From NCBI GenBank assembly GCA_036785705.1, contig JAWUZG010000001.1, positions 5,766,001 to 5,830,000 on the forward strand: a stretch of DNA of 64,000 bases. The letters run 5' to 3'. Position 1 is the first letter of the stretch, and each line of letters opens with the position of its first letter. This DNA is from Acanthornis magna. Lineage: Eukaryota; Chordata; Aves; Passeriformes; Acanthizidae. Of this stretch, positions 33,956 through 49,100 are shown piece by piece. Under the pieces are notes generated by a model, which saw nothing but the letters and a program-made list of their open reading frames with translations, searched no databases and was not told the origin of the DNA. A program made the position numbers and the translations under genes.

Positions 33956-35416
33956 TACTCTGAAATTCATGTAAAGGATTAGAATACTGGTTTTGTTCAA
34001 TATTCTGTTAAAACCTCAGCTTGTTTTTCATCTAGACTCTGCTGATCTGATGGAGACAGATAAATACTAAACTTATAATAAGGCATAGGTGCAGTCCGTG
34101 ATGTGCTCTACAGTTTTGGTCCTTGGTTTGTGTCCTGACAATGTCATACCTGCTTGCTGAGGGGGACCCTGGCACAATAGGACATTGCTTGTGCATTTTG
34201 ATTTTTTGGGGAAATTTTGGTGGATGGCTAGAGCAGGGCCCTTCTTCCTAGGGAGGTAGGAATCAAGATTGGGGTATTTCTGCCTCTGGTTCAGAGATGT
34301 CCATTGTATGAAAGTGTGATGGGATGGTAAACACACTACTGCTCTGAACTGTAAATGTTGTTTTCATACCTGGTAGCCTTTTTGTTCTGGAAGAAGCATC
34401 ATTTACAAGAGTTCACTCTTCCAAGTTAAGCTCTTGTCTGGACACTTGGATGTCTGAAATAGTTTCAGGCGCAAGAGCTCAGTTACTGTGCCTATGATTG
34501 ACCTGACCAGCACAAATTTTTAAAATGAAAACTTCAGATGGGAAAGGAAATCCATGAGGCCAATGCCCTTGTGGTTTTTAATGTTTCATTTTTATAGGAA
34601 TTATGATGGGCTATGGGGTATTTTTCCTTGTGTGAACTCTGGAGTAGTTATGATCACTATTTGCATAGGTTCTTCTCACAGAGATTGGCTTTGAACCCTA
34701 GTTTTATTGAGATAATCTAATTCTTTTTGGAGCAGCCTCTTTTAGCTAAATATACTGTGTTTGTTGTACAGATGTAACCTAATATTAAATGGTGTAAATA
34801 CTTATTTGGAGTTGCATCCTTCCAGTATATGCTTCAAAGAAAACACTAAAGCACTTCACTGTTTCCTTGGAGAAGTTTTTTCTCACCCCATGTATCAGCT
34901 GTTGCATATGGAGCAAGGTACACAAGGGTCTTCTCATATTCCTGTCCTTTACCCCTGGAGTTACATTCACAGTGGGGGAAAAGGGAGAGAAGATTTCTCC
35001 CTCCCTTACATGACCAAGAAAGAGTTATGATAATTTAGTCCTAAGTGTTTAAGCCATGCTCCAGTGCTGCTCAATCTAACTGAGTTTGGCATCATTTGAA
35101 GGAGCTTGCTGAAGTGTGAAAGGCACTGACGTGGGTATGATTAAAAAGTATTGAGAAATTATAGACCACACTGCAAGAGGCCTTTATTCAGGTGGATGAG
35201 GTCAAGGCAGGTTAATGCACAAGGAACACTTTTGTAGCTGATGCCTGTGTACGTCAGGCAAGGACATATTAAGAGTTGTTTCATCGGGTGTATCCTCTCC
35301 TTCACCTTACTGGCCAGAATACAACTGGCAGAAAAAAATTTGCAGTGATAGAAGCTGATTTTGCTATTCATAATTTTAGAAGGGATTGCTTTTTCCAATT
35401 CAAAACCTGTACCTAG

Positions 35417-35440
35417 CTCGCTCTCTCTCTCTCTCTGTCT
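35417..35440. repeat. CT microsatellite
   Basis: About ten CT units with a G interruption near each end. Confidence 0.9.
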
Positions 35441-38400
35441 TTGATGTAAGTTTTTCATTTCTGGCTAGCTGAGAACGTGAGCAATAACAGAGAAGAAAAA
35501 TAGAGAGTGGGGTGTATGACGTAACCCCACAGAAAACACAGGTGACTAAAGTTTGAAAGGTATGATAAATTTTAAAGGGGTTCCTGCTTTCTTGAGCAAC
35601 TATTTCCATATCTTAATTGAACCTATTAAAAGTGTAATATAAAGGTTTTACTTTGGGTTGATTTAAAAGTAAAAGCAGTATGTTAGCAAGTGGCAAACTT
35701 CCAAGGTAACCACACATTTTAGGATGGGATGAATGTCATTTCCAACACTCAGGAACTATGATTGACCCCAATTTATAAATATTTTTTGATACTCAATAAT
35801 ATTTTAGGCCCATTTTCATGGCTGTATCCCAGACTATAGATGAAAGCTAAGTATCTGTTTTCTTTTTTTGGCAAACAATGATGTCCTGATTTTTCCAATC
35901 TAAATTGCCCTCCAGGGCACTAATAAAACAAGTCATGGCTCACAAAGTAAATTTCCTGTGTACTAATTGAAAACGGTTTCAAATTTATTAGGATTTCAAT
36001 CATCTTCCCAAGATCTAATGCCTGTGCTCATGGTACTCAATTTGACAGTTAATATACTTACCTGAAAGGTGAAAGAAGCATTAAAGATAGTACTCAGGTA
36101 TTTTGAAACAAAGTGAGGGAGGAAGGGGGAATGAAAATAACAATAACAGAAAACCACACATATCATATTGTTGAAGGTAGTTTAAGACAACATCTGAAAC
36201 TGAGCACTCACTCTCATGAAATATTTGGGTTTATCGTACTTGCCAAAACCTTTCCTATATGTGTTCCCAGATGCTGGCTGTAATGCGTGATCTACTAGGA
36301 TTTGCTGCTAGACCTCATTCTAAGGTGGAAGAAAAGGCAGGAAAGCCACAACATTGATTTCTTCTTCTTTGTTAAGCTTTCTGTTCTTGCTCCACAAACT
36401 GCAGGAGACAGAGAGGGAGAAGGGTTGTTGAAATGTCCCAACTTTCTCCCCCTTCAAACCACACCACAAAGAAGTGTAAGCGCCGTGCAAACCATCCCCC
36501 AGCAACCCACAGAGAGACTGCCTTCTGCTCTGGGCTTCCTCTCTCCAAAATATTGTACTGGGAGGGAAGGCACTTGTCAGATTCTCTGGCACCACAATTC
36601 ATAGCAGAGTTCCTCTAGCAAGGGAACCACAACCTCTTGTGTAGACTGAATTAATAACATGACAAGAGCATTTGGCCTCCATGTGGATGAGGGCTGGCTG
36701 GAAAACTAGAACTCTGGCTTCTGAAAGATTTCAGGGTTTAGAAATTTGTTTTATTTTCTTCATCATGCTAAATCAAATTGAGTAAAGGAAAAACAGGGTA
36801 GGAAAAAAAAAAATCCACAACCCCTATGGCCTTATATTCCTGAAAATACTGATATATGAATGCTCTAAAATAGCTCAATTGTTATGAAGATCACCTATGA
36901 TTAAAAAGCAAAACAAAACTCTATTTCTCTCATGTCTCCAATAAAATCCAGGATAAAATCAGTCTCTTTTCATTGTTTTTATTGCAATTGTTTTTGTTTG
37001 TGCAAATACTTAAACATTGGACAATAGTTCGGATGGCTTGATAGGGATATAAAAATGAAATTTCTCTGGGCAACTGTTCTCTGTCTCAGGGAATGCAGGA
37101 GACTGCAGCTCAAATCTCATCCTTTTTTTGGTTCATGGTAATCCCTCCAGAGGAGGAGGATAGGGTAAAACCCTGTTTATGAAGTGTCTCCAAGGATGTC
37201 ACTCTCTGTGCACTCTATGTCCTTGGAGAGATACAGTGTTTCTGGCTGTTACTGCATATTTATACAAAATTATCTTCACTGGACCATGACAAACATGCAT
37301 TACTTCTCTATCCTCATGTTTTGTCTAAGGAAAAGTACAGTCAAGGCAAATGTACTCCTTTGGAATAGTCTGTGACGGATCTATCTGAGAGAAGTTTCAA
37401 ATATAAATCTTCTCAAAAACAACTCATTTTTATTAAAGTAATAATAATAAAAAAAATTATTCTAGCAAATCATAACTTTTGGATAGGAAAGGGGCTTTTC
37501 TGGAGGAGTCCCATCCAGCTGTAATGCAGATGGCCTTTGTTCAGGGTGTGTGCCCCGAAAGCTGCATGGAACAGCAGCAAGTCCTCATGAGGTGCATTGT
37601 CCTGGAGGAATCCTCGTGAGGATTCCAGCACCACTTGTTTGCGCTGGGTACCTGCTGTGCCTTTCCCCCACCCTGCCTTTCCCCTTCCAGCACAAGAAGT
37701 AGCACTCAAAGTCTGCAATCCCTGTTTTACTTGGCTCCAATTCCAAATGCTGTGACTTCCCTCTGCTTACAGAGGTGTGTTCTCTGCTAGTATACCTAAA
37801 GGGACTACATTAATGTCTGATAGCTGTTTTATCCAGCCACAGTTTCTCTGTCAAGCCTCATGTTCATGGCAAAGACAGCAGAAGACCAGATGAGCAGCAG
37901 TTGCAATGCTATAAACTAATTCCCAGATGTAGAGGAGTCTAGTTGTAATGGCTGTACTGTACATGTGGAAATTAAGCCTAAACATACTGCAGTCCCCATT
38001 CGCTTGTGAGCCAATTAAAATGTCAGTCATGACAGCAGCGTAGCAGATACTGTGTTTCTCCTTCTGTTCCCTTGTACGCATATCATTTTGGTATGTTCAT
38101 GATAATTTATGGGGGAAAAAGATAATATAGATATTTCATCATCATATGGTTTTTGCTATGCTTAGTACAATACTGCACTTAATTTCAAGAACTTTAAGAG
38201 ACACCCATTGAGTTCCAGGAATAACAATTTCGCTCAAACTGTTCTAAGCAGCAGTTGCACTTTTTCAGTTTTACATACTAGTATTTTCCTATAAAGCTAC
38301 AGTAGATCATTTATAATTTTACAACTTTTATAATATATAATCCATCTTTTATGCAGATGCATCTTTTTATTGGCAGGATTTTATTCCGTGTTTGCAGTCA

Positions 38401-39517
38401 GAATCATCATGTGATTATGAAATCTGTCAATAGGCAGATAATATCTAAGGGAAGAAATTTTGACACCCATTCTGCAGGTTCCTTCAGATATGAGCCTAGT
38501 TTTGAAGTCATAGCAAAAATATGTTTTATTCTAATGGACAGTTTATACAGAGATGATAACATGTCTGATTTTCAGTTTTATTTCCATCGGTATAACAGAA
38601 TAAAATAGCTTCAAGGTTAGCATAAATTATGTCTACTTTCGCACTATTTGCAGTGATGGAAGAGAGTAAAAGTAGTTGCTTGTTGGGGGTTTTTATTTTA
38701 AAAATACTGATGTTAAAAACTGAGTCCTCTAACACAGCTTATTTTACATTCATCAGAGAAAGTAGCATTTTCAGTTCTCTTTCGCATTCAGTTTCCTCAT
38801 TATTTTTCCCATGAGAAAGCAAGGGGGGAAAGAACATTAGTTTAGAGGGCTCTGAGGCTGTGAGAAGAGAGGGTCACAGATTCACTGTCCTCTGTAGTAC
38901 CATGCATTGATGAGCAGGGCTGCTGTATTTAGTGACAGGCTTCATCTTTCAGTGAAGTTTAGCTTTATAAGTGAGTTTTTATTTTCTTTGTCTTTTATTT
39001 TCTATGTCTTTCTTACACCAAAGCCATAGTCAGGGTTTCCCAACCTGGAGCTTATTGAAAATGCTGGCAGCTGAAGGTTTTCCTTACACTGAAGAGTCAA
39101 TGACCTCTGTTTCTGAGATTCCTTCCATTTCAGCACATTTTGATGCTTTTTATTCTGATTCCATAGAATTATCAAGTATCTGCCAGTCTTCACACTCTGT
39201 AAATCTAGAGAATTTTCTTTTCCATACAGGGGTTTTGATAAGCCAACATGCATGGGTCTGAATGAAAAAGAAAAAAAAATTAAAAGCCCATATTTGTGTA
39301 AGGCAGAGGATGATTTAATTTGGTTAGTGAGCAGCAAACTCTTGAGAAATCATTTCCTAGAATTAGCAGTCTAAGGCTTAAGGCCTGTGCTCAGAAAAAA
39401 GGATGTGATTATAGGTAGAAGGAAAAGGAAATCACTGATTTCCCTCTCCCCTTACATATCACATCTTTGCATCATTCCATCTATTTTCAAATGGGTATTT
39501 GCAAAATTAATCACATC

Positions 39518-39549
39518 CTTCCCTCCCCCCCCGCCTTTTTTTTTTTTAA
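39518..39549. repeat. Pyrimidine tract (C-run then T-run)
   Basis: Eight C residues, a G, then CC and a run of about 14 T. Confidence 0.88.
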
Positions 39550-42500
39550 ATTGAAAATATATTTGTACAAGGTGAGTTTCCAAACTAGTGTGGCTCTAAG
39601 GGGAGTAGGTTAGAGGTCCTTTCTTTCTGCTGCCCTTCCATACATTGTTGTTTCTGCTTCCAGATGAGCTTCACTTTCTGCTGTTCTGGTGGTTTAGTTC
39701 ACATCTCTATGGTGTTGTGCTGGGTTTAATTATGGTATTTGTTATTCCCATGATTTGGGAAATGGAAGGAGAGTAATGCTAATAGGAGATGATTTTAATA
39801 TTTCAGATCATTATCTTGTGTACCATCAGAGTCAGTGCTTGTTGGGAAACAATTGCAAGTATTTAATGTATTTTGATGGAATCCATTTACTTCCTGATAG
39901 GATTTCATCCACCACATTTAGTTACTTTGTTGGAGTTCCTACCTGAAATCCAAATTTACATGAACATTGACTAAATCTCATTTCTCAAGACTTTTTGAAA
40001 TGGGATGGGAAAAGTACAATGACACTGAGCATTCTGAATAACAGATGAGTTTGGTTTCATGGGTTTGCTCTAGTACCTTTTATAATTACTTAATTCAATT
40101 AGCTTCCTCAATATTATGAAATTCACTGAAGGAGAACCCCTGCTTAGATAAATAAAGAATTGAGTTTATCCCCAGTTATCATAGAAAAATAGCTAGACAC
40201 CACTTCAAAAGATTTTAGCACTTGGAATCAATGTTTAAGAATATTAAAAATTGCCCTGAGGTCACCAGTGCATTTCTGTTCCTACAACACTTCTATTTGT
40301 TCCAGTGGGGGTCCAAATATTTTGGAATCTGAGTTCCATATGAATGCTGATTAGAGAACTCTAAAGCAAATAAGCTATACCTTATCCAATTACTTTGGAG
40401 CTCTCAGAAAACATTTCCCCCAAGAAAAACACACTCACCAATCCATTTGAATTTTATAATAGCACTTTAATGATATATTAGGCACAGTCAAAAATGGATG
40501 AAATAACCAAAGGAAGAAGTACGTGTTCCAATTTATAGCTCAAACTTCTATAAAGTTGCTTGGAATAACTTCTGCTAGATTTATCTCCCTATTGTGTTTC
40601 CTTTTGTCCCTGCATTCCTGTGCTAGGAATTAGGCCTGAGAGGGAAAGCTATACTTTTAGCCTAGCCAGGGGCCAAGTACCAATCAGTCTATCTGAACAT
40701 TCCTCTTCTGTTAAAGGCAAACCTCACTCTAATAGAAAATCTCAGCTATGTCCCAGGACAATGCTACTTCAAAGGTCAACATGTCATTCATGTCTAAGCT
40801 TCAGGGACACAGTAAAACTGACATTCGAAACCACAAGCCACAATGCTTCCTTGGGATTCCTTTTAACATGTAACCAGGAATGGCTGCAGAGTCACACAGT
40901 CAGAAATAAACTGTGGACTCAATGAGGACAGAGGCATCCAAAAGGAAAGGAAAAGCAAGGCAATGTGTGCAACAGAAAAACGTTTCTAAAATGCCAGAAG
41001 AACATAAGTTCCTATTCTGTTCTCAATATATGGTAGCTTGATTCAAGGGGGAAATATAGATTTTTAGGAATGTCAGCATGAAGATAAACATCACACTTGT
41101 AGGTCAAGGGGTTGAGGAAGAGGATATGTTCACCACATTTTCTGGCTTTCTGCCCTACCTATGAAGCTGAGCATAGTTGCACAACAAGTTATATGTGGTT
41201 ATGATAATCATATTTAGAGACATATTGGCTATTTTGTTATTTAAAAAGTACATCTGTATCTTCCCAGGAGGAAATGTAGATTTGTTTCTGAGCCAGCTGA
41301 CATAGCAAAATGAAAATCTGGACTGTCCCTTACTCAGCTGCACAGACATCCTTTTCTCCCTGCTTGCTATTTTGAGTCAGTGTAGGATGAACTTAATAGT
41401 TACTTAATTTGTGTTGACTGCTTTAAGGAACAGCTTGGATAGGTCTATACGGCTTTTTTACTAAATTAGTGTAAAGTGCCTAATTTTTTCTTTTTCATTC
41501 TTTTAGTACATTTCCTTAGTTTTACATGATTCATAATACCATAAAAATATTGAAAACTTTCCATGGTACTCATAGCTTATTTATATTGTACATTGCTGTG
41601 TAATTTATCCTACCGCATAGAATATATATCACATATAACTGTGTCACTTTGCTTTGAAGAGGTATCTGCTTGGAATTCATTGCCATCAAAATAAGGGAGG
41701 GTTCAAACTGAGATACTATTTTGTACCAGAAGAAGGTCCCTGTAATTAGAGAGCTTTTTTTAAAAGAACTCTTTTTTTTTTTTAATGGGACGTGCTTGTT
41801 ATTTGTTGTTTTGATTTTGTATTTTCTTCAATTTGAAGTGTTCTTCTACAGGGTATTTATGCATTTTCATCTCTACATATGGCCTACCTTAGAAATCAGA
41901 AAAAAAACCCAAATGCAACCTTCACCTCCCATAATGAAAGTCATGTAGAACAGATATATGAGGCAATCTGTGATTGCTTCTGCTATCCATTTTTAAAAGT
42001 TACAAGGGCATCAAGTCTTATCTTTCCATCAACTTTTGTGCCCATTCTCTTGTTAAGACTTATCTTTACAAACTGGAAAATGAACTGTCCATAATTAGAC
42101 ACAATGATCAAGAAATAGTCTATTTATGCAGACATCTCTGTATCTTGGTCTGATATAGATGGTAAGTACGGAATTAGGAGAGCTGCACAGACAAATGAAT
42201 ACACATTCTCAACTCCCCAGTCAGTGAAACAGTGACAGTCATCGATTACCCCTCTTGACTTTTGAATTGGAATAGACAATTAAGCAATCTTAGCTTTCTC
42301 ATAAAGCCTGTCTTCCCAGTTGGAGCAGTGTGAAAGGAAACTGTGAGAAAGATTAAGAAAAATAGGGCAAAGAAAGAGATATAAAGATTGATTTCTCTTG
42401 CCTTAGTGAGTGTTAGCAATTAGGTAAACTGATTTTCAGTGAGGTCATCTGTCACAATTGGAAGCTAATTTGAAAATGGATTAGCTTAGGAAGTAGCAAT

Positions 42501-44092
42501 TTCTGCTCCATGGGATTCAGCAGCAAGTGATTCAATTCTGTAACAGACCTCATAAACTGGCTGAGATCAATGCCCACCTAATGTGCCATTACACCCTGGG
42601 CACACTTCAGTGACAGCACAGGCAGCTGTGGCTGCAGGGAGTTTCCCTGCTGGGTTTCCCCTGCTCCACACTCGTGTTCCACAGGTGTGTTAGCTGATTA
42701 TTTTGCCTAAGGGAATTAAACAGTTCAGGAGAATTAGAACGGGTGAAACTGTTTCCCCCTCTCTTGAGAACGAGCTTTGTAGTCTGAGATCAGTAGCAGC
42801 AAGTGAGAAGGATTAGTTAGCACACCCTTTTCTTAGAAAAGAGCTGCATCTGCTATGTCACTGCAGGATTCTGCAGCAGCATAGCAGAGATTAATACAGA
42901 ACCTCCTGGCACTTCCAGTCACAAAGGACCTGAATCTGGTCATATTTTTGGGGCTGTGTGTGCATACACGTAGAGAAAGATAATTTCTTGCCCTGTCCCC
43001 CTTTTCCCAAGAAGACACCCAAAACCATTCTATCACCTTCTCTGAACTATTTTGCCTCTTGCAAATTAGTACAGCGCTATTATCCCATCTATCCTTCTTA
43101 GCTCCCTGTCTTCTTTCCCAGCCACGCTCAGGTCCAGCTGAATTCCCTGGCTGCAGGTCCCTGCACTGGGATTTGAGCAGGTTGCAGAGACTGGAGCCTG
43201 ACACATCCCATGGTCAGCAAGCAGCTGATGGTGGCCATGACCTGAAGATTTTTGGAGAATTTTTCCCTCTAAGCTTGGTCAAAAGCTTTGGGCCAATATA
43301 TTTAGAATTTCATGTTGGAAGTCCAGTTGGATAAATGAAAGATCTTTATTGTGATACTTGTACAGGGTTTCCTTGAAATTAATTCTGACGTCTCAAAATG
43401 CTTACAGGATGGCTGGCTAGCTGTAGAAAACTAGATCTTGAAATGGAAATTGATCTTGAGAAAAAGGAGGGAATCTTTCACTCAAAAATGTGAAAAAGCC
43501 AACAATTCCAAAACTTAAAATAAAAGCCTAGAAAAATCACTTCAGCTGTTTTCTGACAAAGACTTTTAACAAGCTTTCTAAACCATAAAGATAAATCATG
43601 ATGATCACCTTGTTACTGAGCTGTAGTGACATTATAAATTTGAAAGCAAAAAATGGTGAATAATTGAAGCAGAGAAAATGTTGAACTTCATGCCCTACTC
43701 TGAAGGCATGTGCAATTTATGGTTACATTTTACAGTAGAATAATCAGACACAATGCAAATACAAAGAATTAATACTTCCAAAATTGAGACTCTGTTTACC
43801 CAGATATTTGTGGTTGTACAAATACCACAACCCCACATAGAGCAATGAATCATATTTGTGCTTCAGGCCCTTAGATACAGTTGCTAGCATTTCTTTTGTC
43901 AAAGAATTATTCAGAAAGACACAATAGAAATCTTAAGATAAAATTCAAAGAATTCTTCAAATAGAGTCCTTAGGAATATGAAATATTAAACTCTGTCAGA
44001 TATTAAACTCTTAGGAATCTCTGTGATTATTGTATTTTTAAGGGTAAATGGACAACTAAATAATATGGCTAGAGTCTGGTCCCACAAGACTT

Positions 44093-44110
44093 TTCACTTT
44101 GAAAAGTGAA
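44093..44110. repeat. Short perfect inverted repeat
   Basis: TTCACTTT, a two-base spacer GA, then AAAGTGAA. Near-continuous palindrome with no evident partner or function. Confidence 0.85.
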
Positions 44111-46089
44111 ATTTAATCTGAAAAGTGTCTTAGATGCCTATTAGAATTTTACTGAGTATTAGGGAAAAAATAAAATCTGGAAAAACAGAGTTAAAATGGT
44201 CTCTGAAACATCAGAGCCATATGAAGATGACACTCAAGTGCACTTCCTTCCTTGCCATGCCTTTCTTGGAAAGGAAGCACATCCTCCTGGAGCAGTGCAG
44301 AGTCATGCTGTGCTCTGCTATGTCTTGCTTAGGAGCCAGCTGAGGATCAGCGTTCCAGGGAACAGCGTATTTCATGTAGTCTAGATACGTGCTTAGAAAT
44401 TGTCTCTTGTGCTGTCCTATTTCCCTATGTCAGTACCAACTTTAATGCAACAAATTCAATATTACCAAAATTTTGTGGAATTTCAGAGCAGATGTTTCAT
44501 ATAAGTGTGAAAAGATGTAGTTCCATTGTTTTGATTGTATTTTTACCTATTGAATTAATAATAATATTAGGTTTCAGAAACAGCTGTTCCATGACACTCT
44601 CTAAAAACACAGAAAAATTAGTAGTATCTTTACTGTGCTTGGAATCTGCCATTGAAACAACAGGAAGAAAATAACAAACTAAATGAAAAAAAAAAAATTA
44701 AAATCAAATATTAGGAGACAAAATTCCAATTAATTTTAATGTGAAGTCTGACAAGTTTTTAAGCAATTGTATCATGTCAATCATGCAACAGCAACAATGT
44801 AGATATTGAGACTCAGGATTCGCTCTGGTGATTTGTACCCAGCTGTGCCTTTCTGCATCTTCACAGCAGCAAATACACCTTTTTTCCCGTTTCACTATTT
44901 CTTCATAAATTTTTCTAGTATGCTAATTGTAAGAAAGAACCGTAAGAACAAATCCCTGTTTTGATTTCTAAAGTAAATGCTATGTGTTATTTCCAGAGCT
45001 GGCTTTGCAAAAGCTGCGTATAACCACCAAAACCCTGTAAGCTCTCATTACACTGTCTTTTAATAATTGATAATACCCCTCAGAAGTTCTCCTGCTCACC
45101 TGCTGTCACATTGGTGCAACATTTGGCTTGCCTTTAGCAGCAGGGTGTTGAGTTTGGCAATTGGATGGGGCTGCACTTGTTTTCAGCGCAGAAAGGGGCA
45201 TTATTTAAGCCAAATCTAACCTGCCAGTGATTGCTATGACTGGACTGTGGGGTCACTTTCACACTGCAATTGTACATCAACATACAGTTAATAAACAAAG
45301 TGACACTTTGTGATTATTGCCCAGCAAGTTAGAAGTGAGGTGAAATTTCCTGCCTTTTCTATAGAAGAAAATCTATGATGTCAGTGACACCAGCTCCCAT
45401 TTTTTTGACCATAAAAAGTGAAAGAGGTTGGTTGGGTGATTAGACGTAGGAAAATTAGTTTTTGATGAAGTGTTGGCTAAACATGCCAAGTAAAATTCAC
45501 CCCTTCTATATCTCCATTGATCACATGGGAATAACACCAAAGACACAATTTTTCTAACCTTAAACCCAAAATTTTCCTTTTAGTTCTTAACTCTATCCCT
45601 CAAAAATCCTAACTGAAGTTCAGCTTTCTAGTGTGCCTGACTCATCTGTGCACAGAGTGAAAGAACTTTGCAGCAGTGACTTGGAGGCAAATTGACTTTG
45701 CCTTTTTAACACAAAGTGTATTAGCAGCTGAGAAATTCTGCTGTCCTTTGTTCACGAAAGTCACAAGTGCTCAAGTACTTTGCTGACATCTTACAGAATG
45801 GAGCCATCAGCAGCACTGGAGTGGGAACATCCATCTCCCACATAAACAGCTGAAGCTTTATTACTCTTTATAGATGGGCACTGTGTCCATGGCGTTTCTC
45901 AATCCTCCTTCTAGGCAGGGAGGATTTGGGATACTTGATCTATAACTAACCGTGACTCACCAAATTTATCATGAGTGCTGTCAGATGTCCTGGAGACAGA
46001 CCCACAAGTCAGGATGTAGAATTAAATACATATGCTGCCAGATCCATCCTGCAGAGCAGAAATGAAGGTGCCCAGCTTGTGTAAGCTGA

Positions 46090-46140
46090 CTTAGTTTCAT
46101 TGAGGTATATGGAGATGGCATGATCTATGGCACCAGAATG
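46090..46140 (+). repeat. Possible ancient amniote repeat fragment
   Basis: 'ttagtttcattgaggtatat', then 'ggagatggcatgatctatgg' and 'caccag' loosely follows the same old amniote repeat as the copy near 3308 (approximately 'ttgacttcaatggagttaca', 'ccagctgagaatctgg'). Weak. Confidence 0.28.
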
Positions 46141-49100
46141 TAGCTTGTGGTGTTTGCATTGAATATCTGCCCTTGTGAACTTATCAGAGGTAGGAAAAAT
46201 AAATAATTAGTCCAAGATCTGGCCATACTATAGTATACCAGCTGTGTACTATGTGTGGTACGTGTTGAAGCTTCCATAAGAATGAAGAAGTTCAAGCCAG
46301 CCTGAGTGTCTCCTTACCCAAAGGTTCTTAAACAATGTGTGCGACTCACGCTGTAAATCAGGTTGGAACTTTTGTCAGTCAGGTGGGCACTTTTGTCATT
46401 TTAACTGTAAGTTAGTATCACCATATTTCACAGACACTGGTCATCGAATTAAGCTTCTACTGACTTGAAATGTTATGGGAGGAATGAAAACATATCACAT
46501 GTCATTGCTGTAGGTACTCTGCAATACCTTCCCACCAGCTAACCACCCTGAAGATATGTCTGTTTCCTAGGATATTCTAAAGTCAAAGTCTCAGTGTTAT
46601 TGTTCTGGTGGGTTTTTTTATTTATTGTGCCTAGGAACTTCAAAGAGAGAATTATACCATGGCTGTTTGCATAAAAAATATTTCAGCTTCATATACACAT
46701 GGAAATATTTAAAATGAAATACTGGTTCAGATAGCTGGAGAAACACCAAGTTCTTGTCATGTTTGCTTCTTGGTTTCTCTGTACAAACACAAATCTAAAG
46801 CAAACCAATAAGCATTTGTATATGAGTTTTCCTCTGAGCTTCTTTAGAGACCATTTCAAATCCACTATGTGTATTAAATTATGAATCATAACTTACTTAC
46901 CCATATCGAATCCAACATCCACAAGTAACTTTTCAGTTATTTAACACGACTCAGATGAAAAAATAGCATGTCTTATTCATGTCAAAAAATATCAGTGGAG
47001 AAAATAGTGCCCCACACTCAAAGCCAGCAAAATACTCAGCTTATGTTGATAAGTATAAATCAGAGCTTTGGATCTTATTGGATCACAGATCTTATAGGAT
47101 CAAGAGAAATGCACACTGGCTAGTAGACATTTTTAAGCAGTTACAAGTCTCCTCTGTCTTAATAGAGGAGTCTGTTAGGTTTCAGAAAGCAAAGGGTAGA
47201 GACATTTCACTGACACCAGTTCCCCCAAACTCTTTCTTTTAACATCCCCTTGGATGTTTCCATTAATTGAAGGAAAACCAAAATTTTTTTTGAATATTCA
47301 TACTCTCTTTATAACCTGCCTTACATCTAGGGAACCTACAGGTATTGTTTTTACTCTTGATTGCTTTTGCATTTGTAACTTCACAAAGTTTGCTTGGGGA
47401 TTTGGCTTGCAATCATTGAAGGCTCCTTGGGTAGGCACACTCTTTTCTTTGTAAATAACGACTCACCATGATTAATTCTCTGACTGACAGATAGTATTGA
47501 GAGTAGACTAAGTGGGATCAGGAAGCAAGATGTTAAATAATCACCCATTGGATTCATAAGGGACGTCCAAAAATCTAGAACACAGTCTCTTTCCAACAGA
47601 CTTAACCATGTCAGTCAAAAGATTTACACATCAAGATTAGATCTTGACTGGGCGTCCAATCTGTAGCTACTATCTAAATCAGCATCCCATCATGTATAGA
47701 GTGGATAAACACACCGTTCCCAGAACTCAGTCTAAGCACATATAATACAGTCAAATGAACTTCAGATTTTTTTATACAGTGGTTTTCACATGAATAAACT
47801 CTGGAGTCTGCCCTGAGTTTAGCTCTTCTGGCTTAAAGGAAATGTAACAAAAATCCTTTATCTTTCTTCTCAGATCATATTTTTTCCATTCAAACTAATG
47901 AGTCAGAGTCTGGCGTGCACCCTCAGGCCTGCTGTGGCTGTGTTTAACACAAGTGTCTAAGATTGGAGGACAAAAGTGTTTCTTTTCTTAGTGCTTAAGA
48001 AAAAGGTTTGATACCAGCAAAGAAGGATTCATGTCCCACAGTCTGGTGGCTTTGTTTGGAGAGATGTGCCAGCTGGGTTTACACGTAGCATGTCCCATTA
48101 ACCCTTGATCTGTTCAGCTCCTCAGTTGGCAAACTAAGATAGGCAAAATTTTCCAAGCCAGGCAGGTCTGTAATGATGCATTACAAACTGCCTTCAGGCC
48201 TGCTCTCCTGAAGGTTGATGCATCCATGTGCTCGGGTACCTGCTGTGTTTTCTGCACATGTACAGCCATGGGTTGTTCAGACCTTTACAGCACATGCTTT
48301 TCTTGCTTACCCTGCATGCTTTATCATGATGCATGTAATTACACAGGTATTTTTAAAGGTAAATTTGATATCTTTAATAAGCCTTTTGAATTCCCTACTT
48401 CAGGTGATTTTCTGGTTATTGGCTGTTTGTTCATTATTTTGGGTCCCTCTTTTAAAAATTATGACTGCTATGCACTTGCATTTCAATATTTGGTTTAATG
48501 GTGGAGTTTTTGACTTGTTCTATTAAACACATTCTAGAATATTACTTTGTTTCCCCACATGCAGGTGTTATGGGGGATATTTGTATCCTAAAGCTGTTTA
48601 TAGTATATACCTGACTGCAATTTCATATTCTCCTCTCCTTCCAAATGAAAAAAAAAAAAGTTATTAATCATGGTTTAAATTTGTCTACTTAATGCATCTC
48701 CCAGGAACTTGAAACACCTGCTGTGTTAACCTATGCCTTATAAGAATAGAGATGTTATATATTAGATTTAGGCTTGTGGATTAAAATAAAGCTTTTCTTT
48801 ATAGGAGTTCCACCTGGGAATGGCTGCTCTACAATTCTATAAAAACCATGAGAAAATTTGTTTCCAGCCCAAATCACTTTACAAAATACAAGACATTAAC
48901 ATGAAAATGTAACTGAAACAAAGTTGACAAAAAAATGAAGTGCCATGGGAGAATCACAAATTTTGCCCTGCCAATAACATTTTGAGACCTGCTGTTTTTC
49001 CTGTAGGTGTCCACATGGCTCTGATTTTCTCCTGATTAGAAAAAAACATAAACATTGGCAAATGCAGCGAAGAAAGAGTGCTGACCCCACTCTGTGAACT

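Larger units (their letters stand above)
33956..42500. other. Long gene-free stretch
   Basis: No gene or dispersed repeat was recognised in 8.5 kb. It holds a CT microsatellite (35417-35440) and a C/T run (39518-39549). Frames of up to 111 codons have no domain content. Confidence 0.55.

Noticed and set aside
42132..42160. Possible 29-nt microexon between 'tctatttatgcag' and ATG|GTAAGTA
   Set aside because: Only one pair of sites, a very short exon and no adjoining frame or second junction to support it.
42833..43334. 123-codon minus and 91-codon plus frames over the same bases
   Set aside because: Mildly GC-richer sequence lengthens frames on both strands, and neither matches a known family.
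45130..45320. Stretch with forkhead-like (TTAATAAACAAAG) and other factor-site words
   Set aside because: Single short matches to factor motifs are expected by chance. No cluster or conservation evidence is available from the sequence alone.
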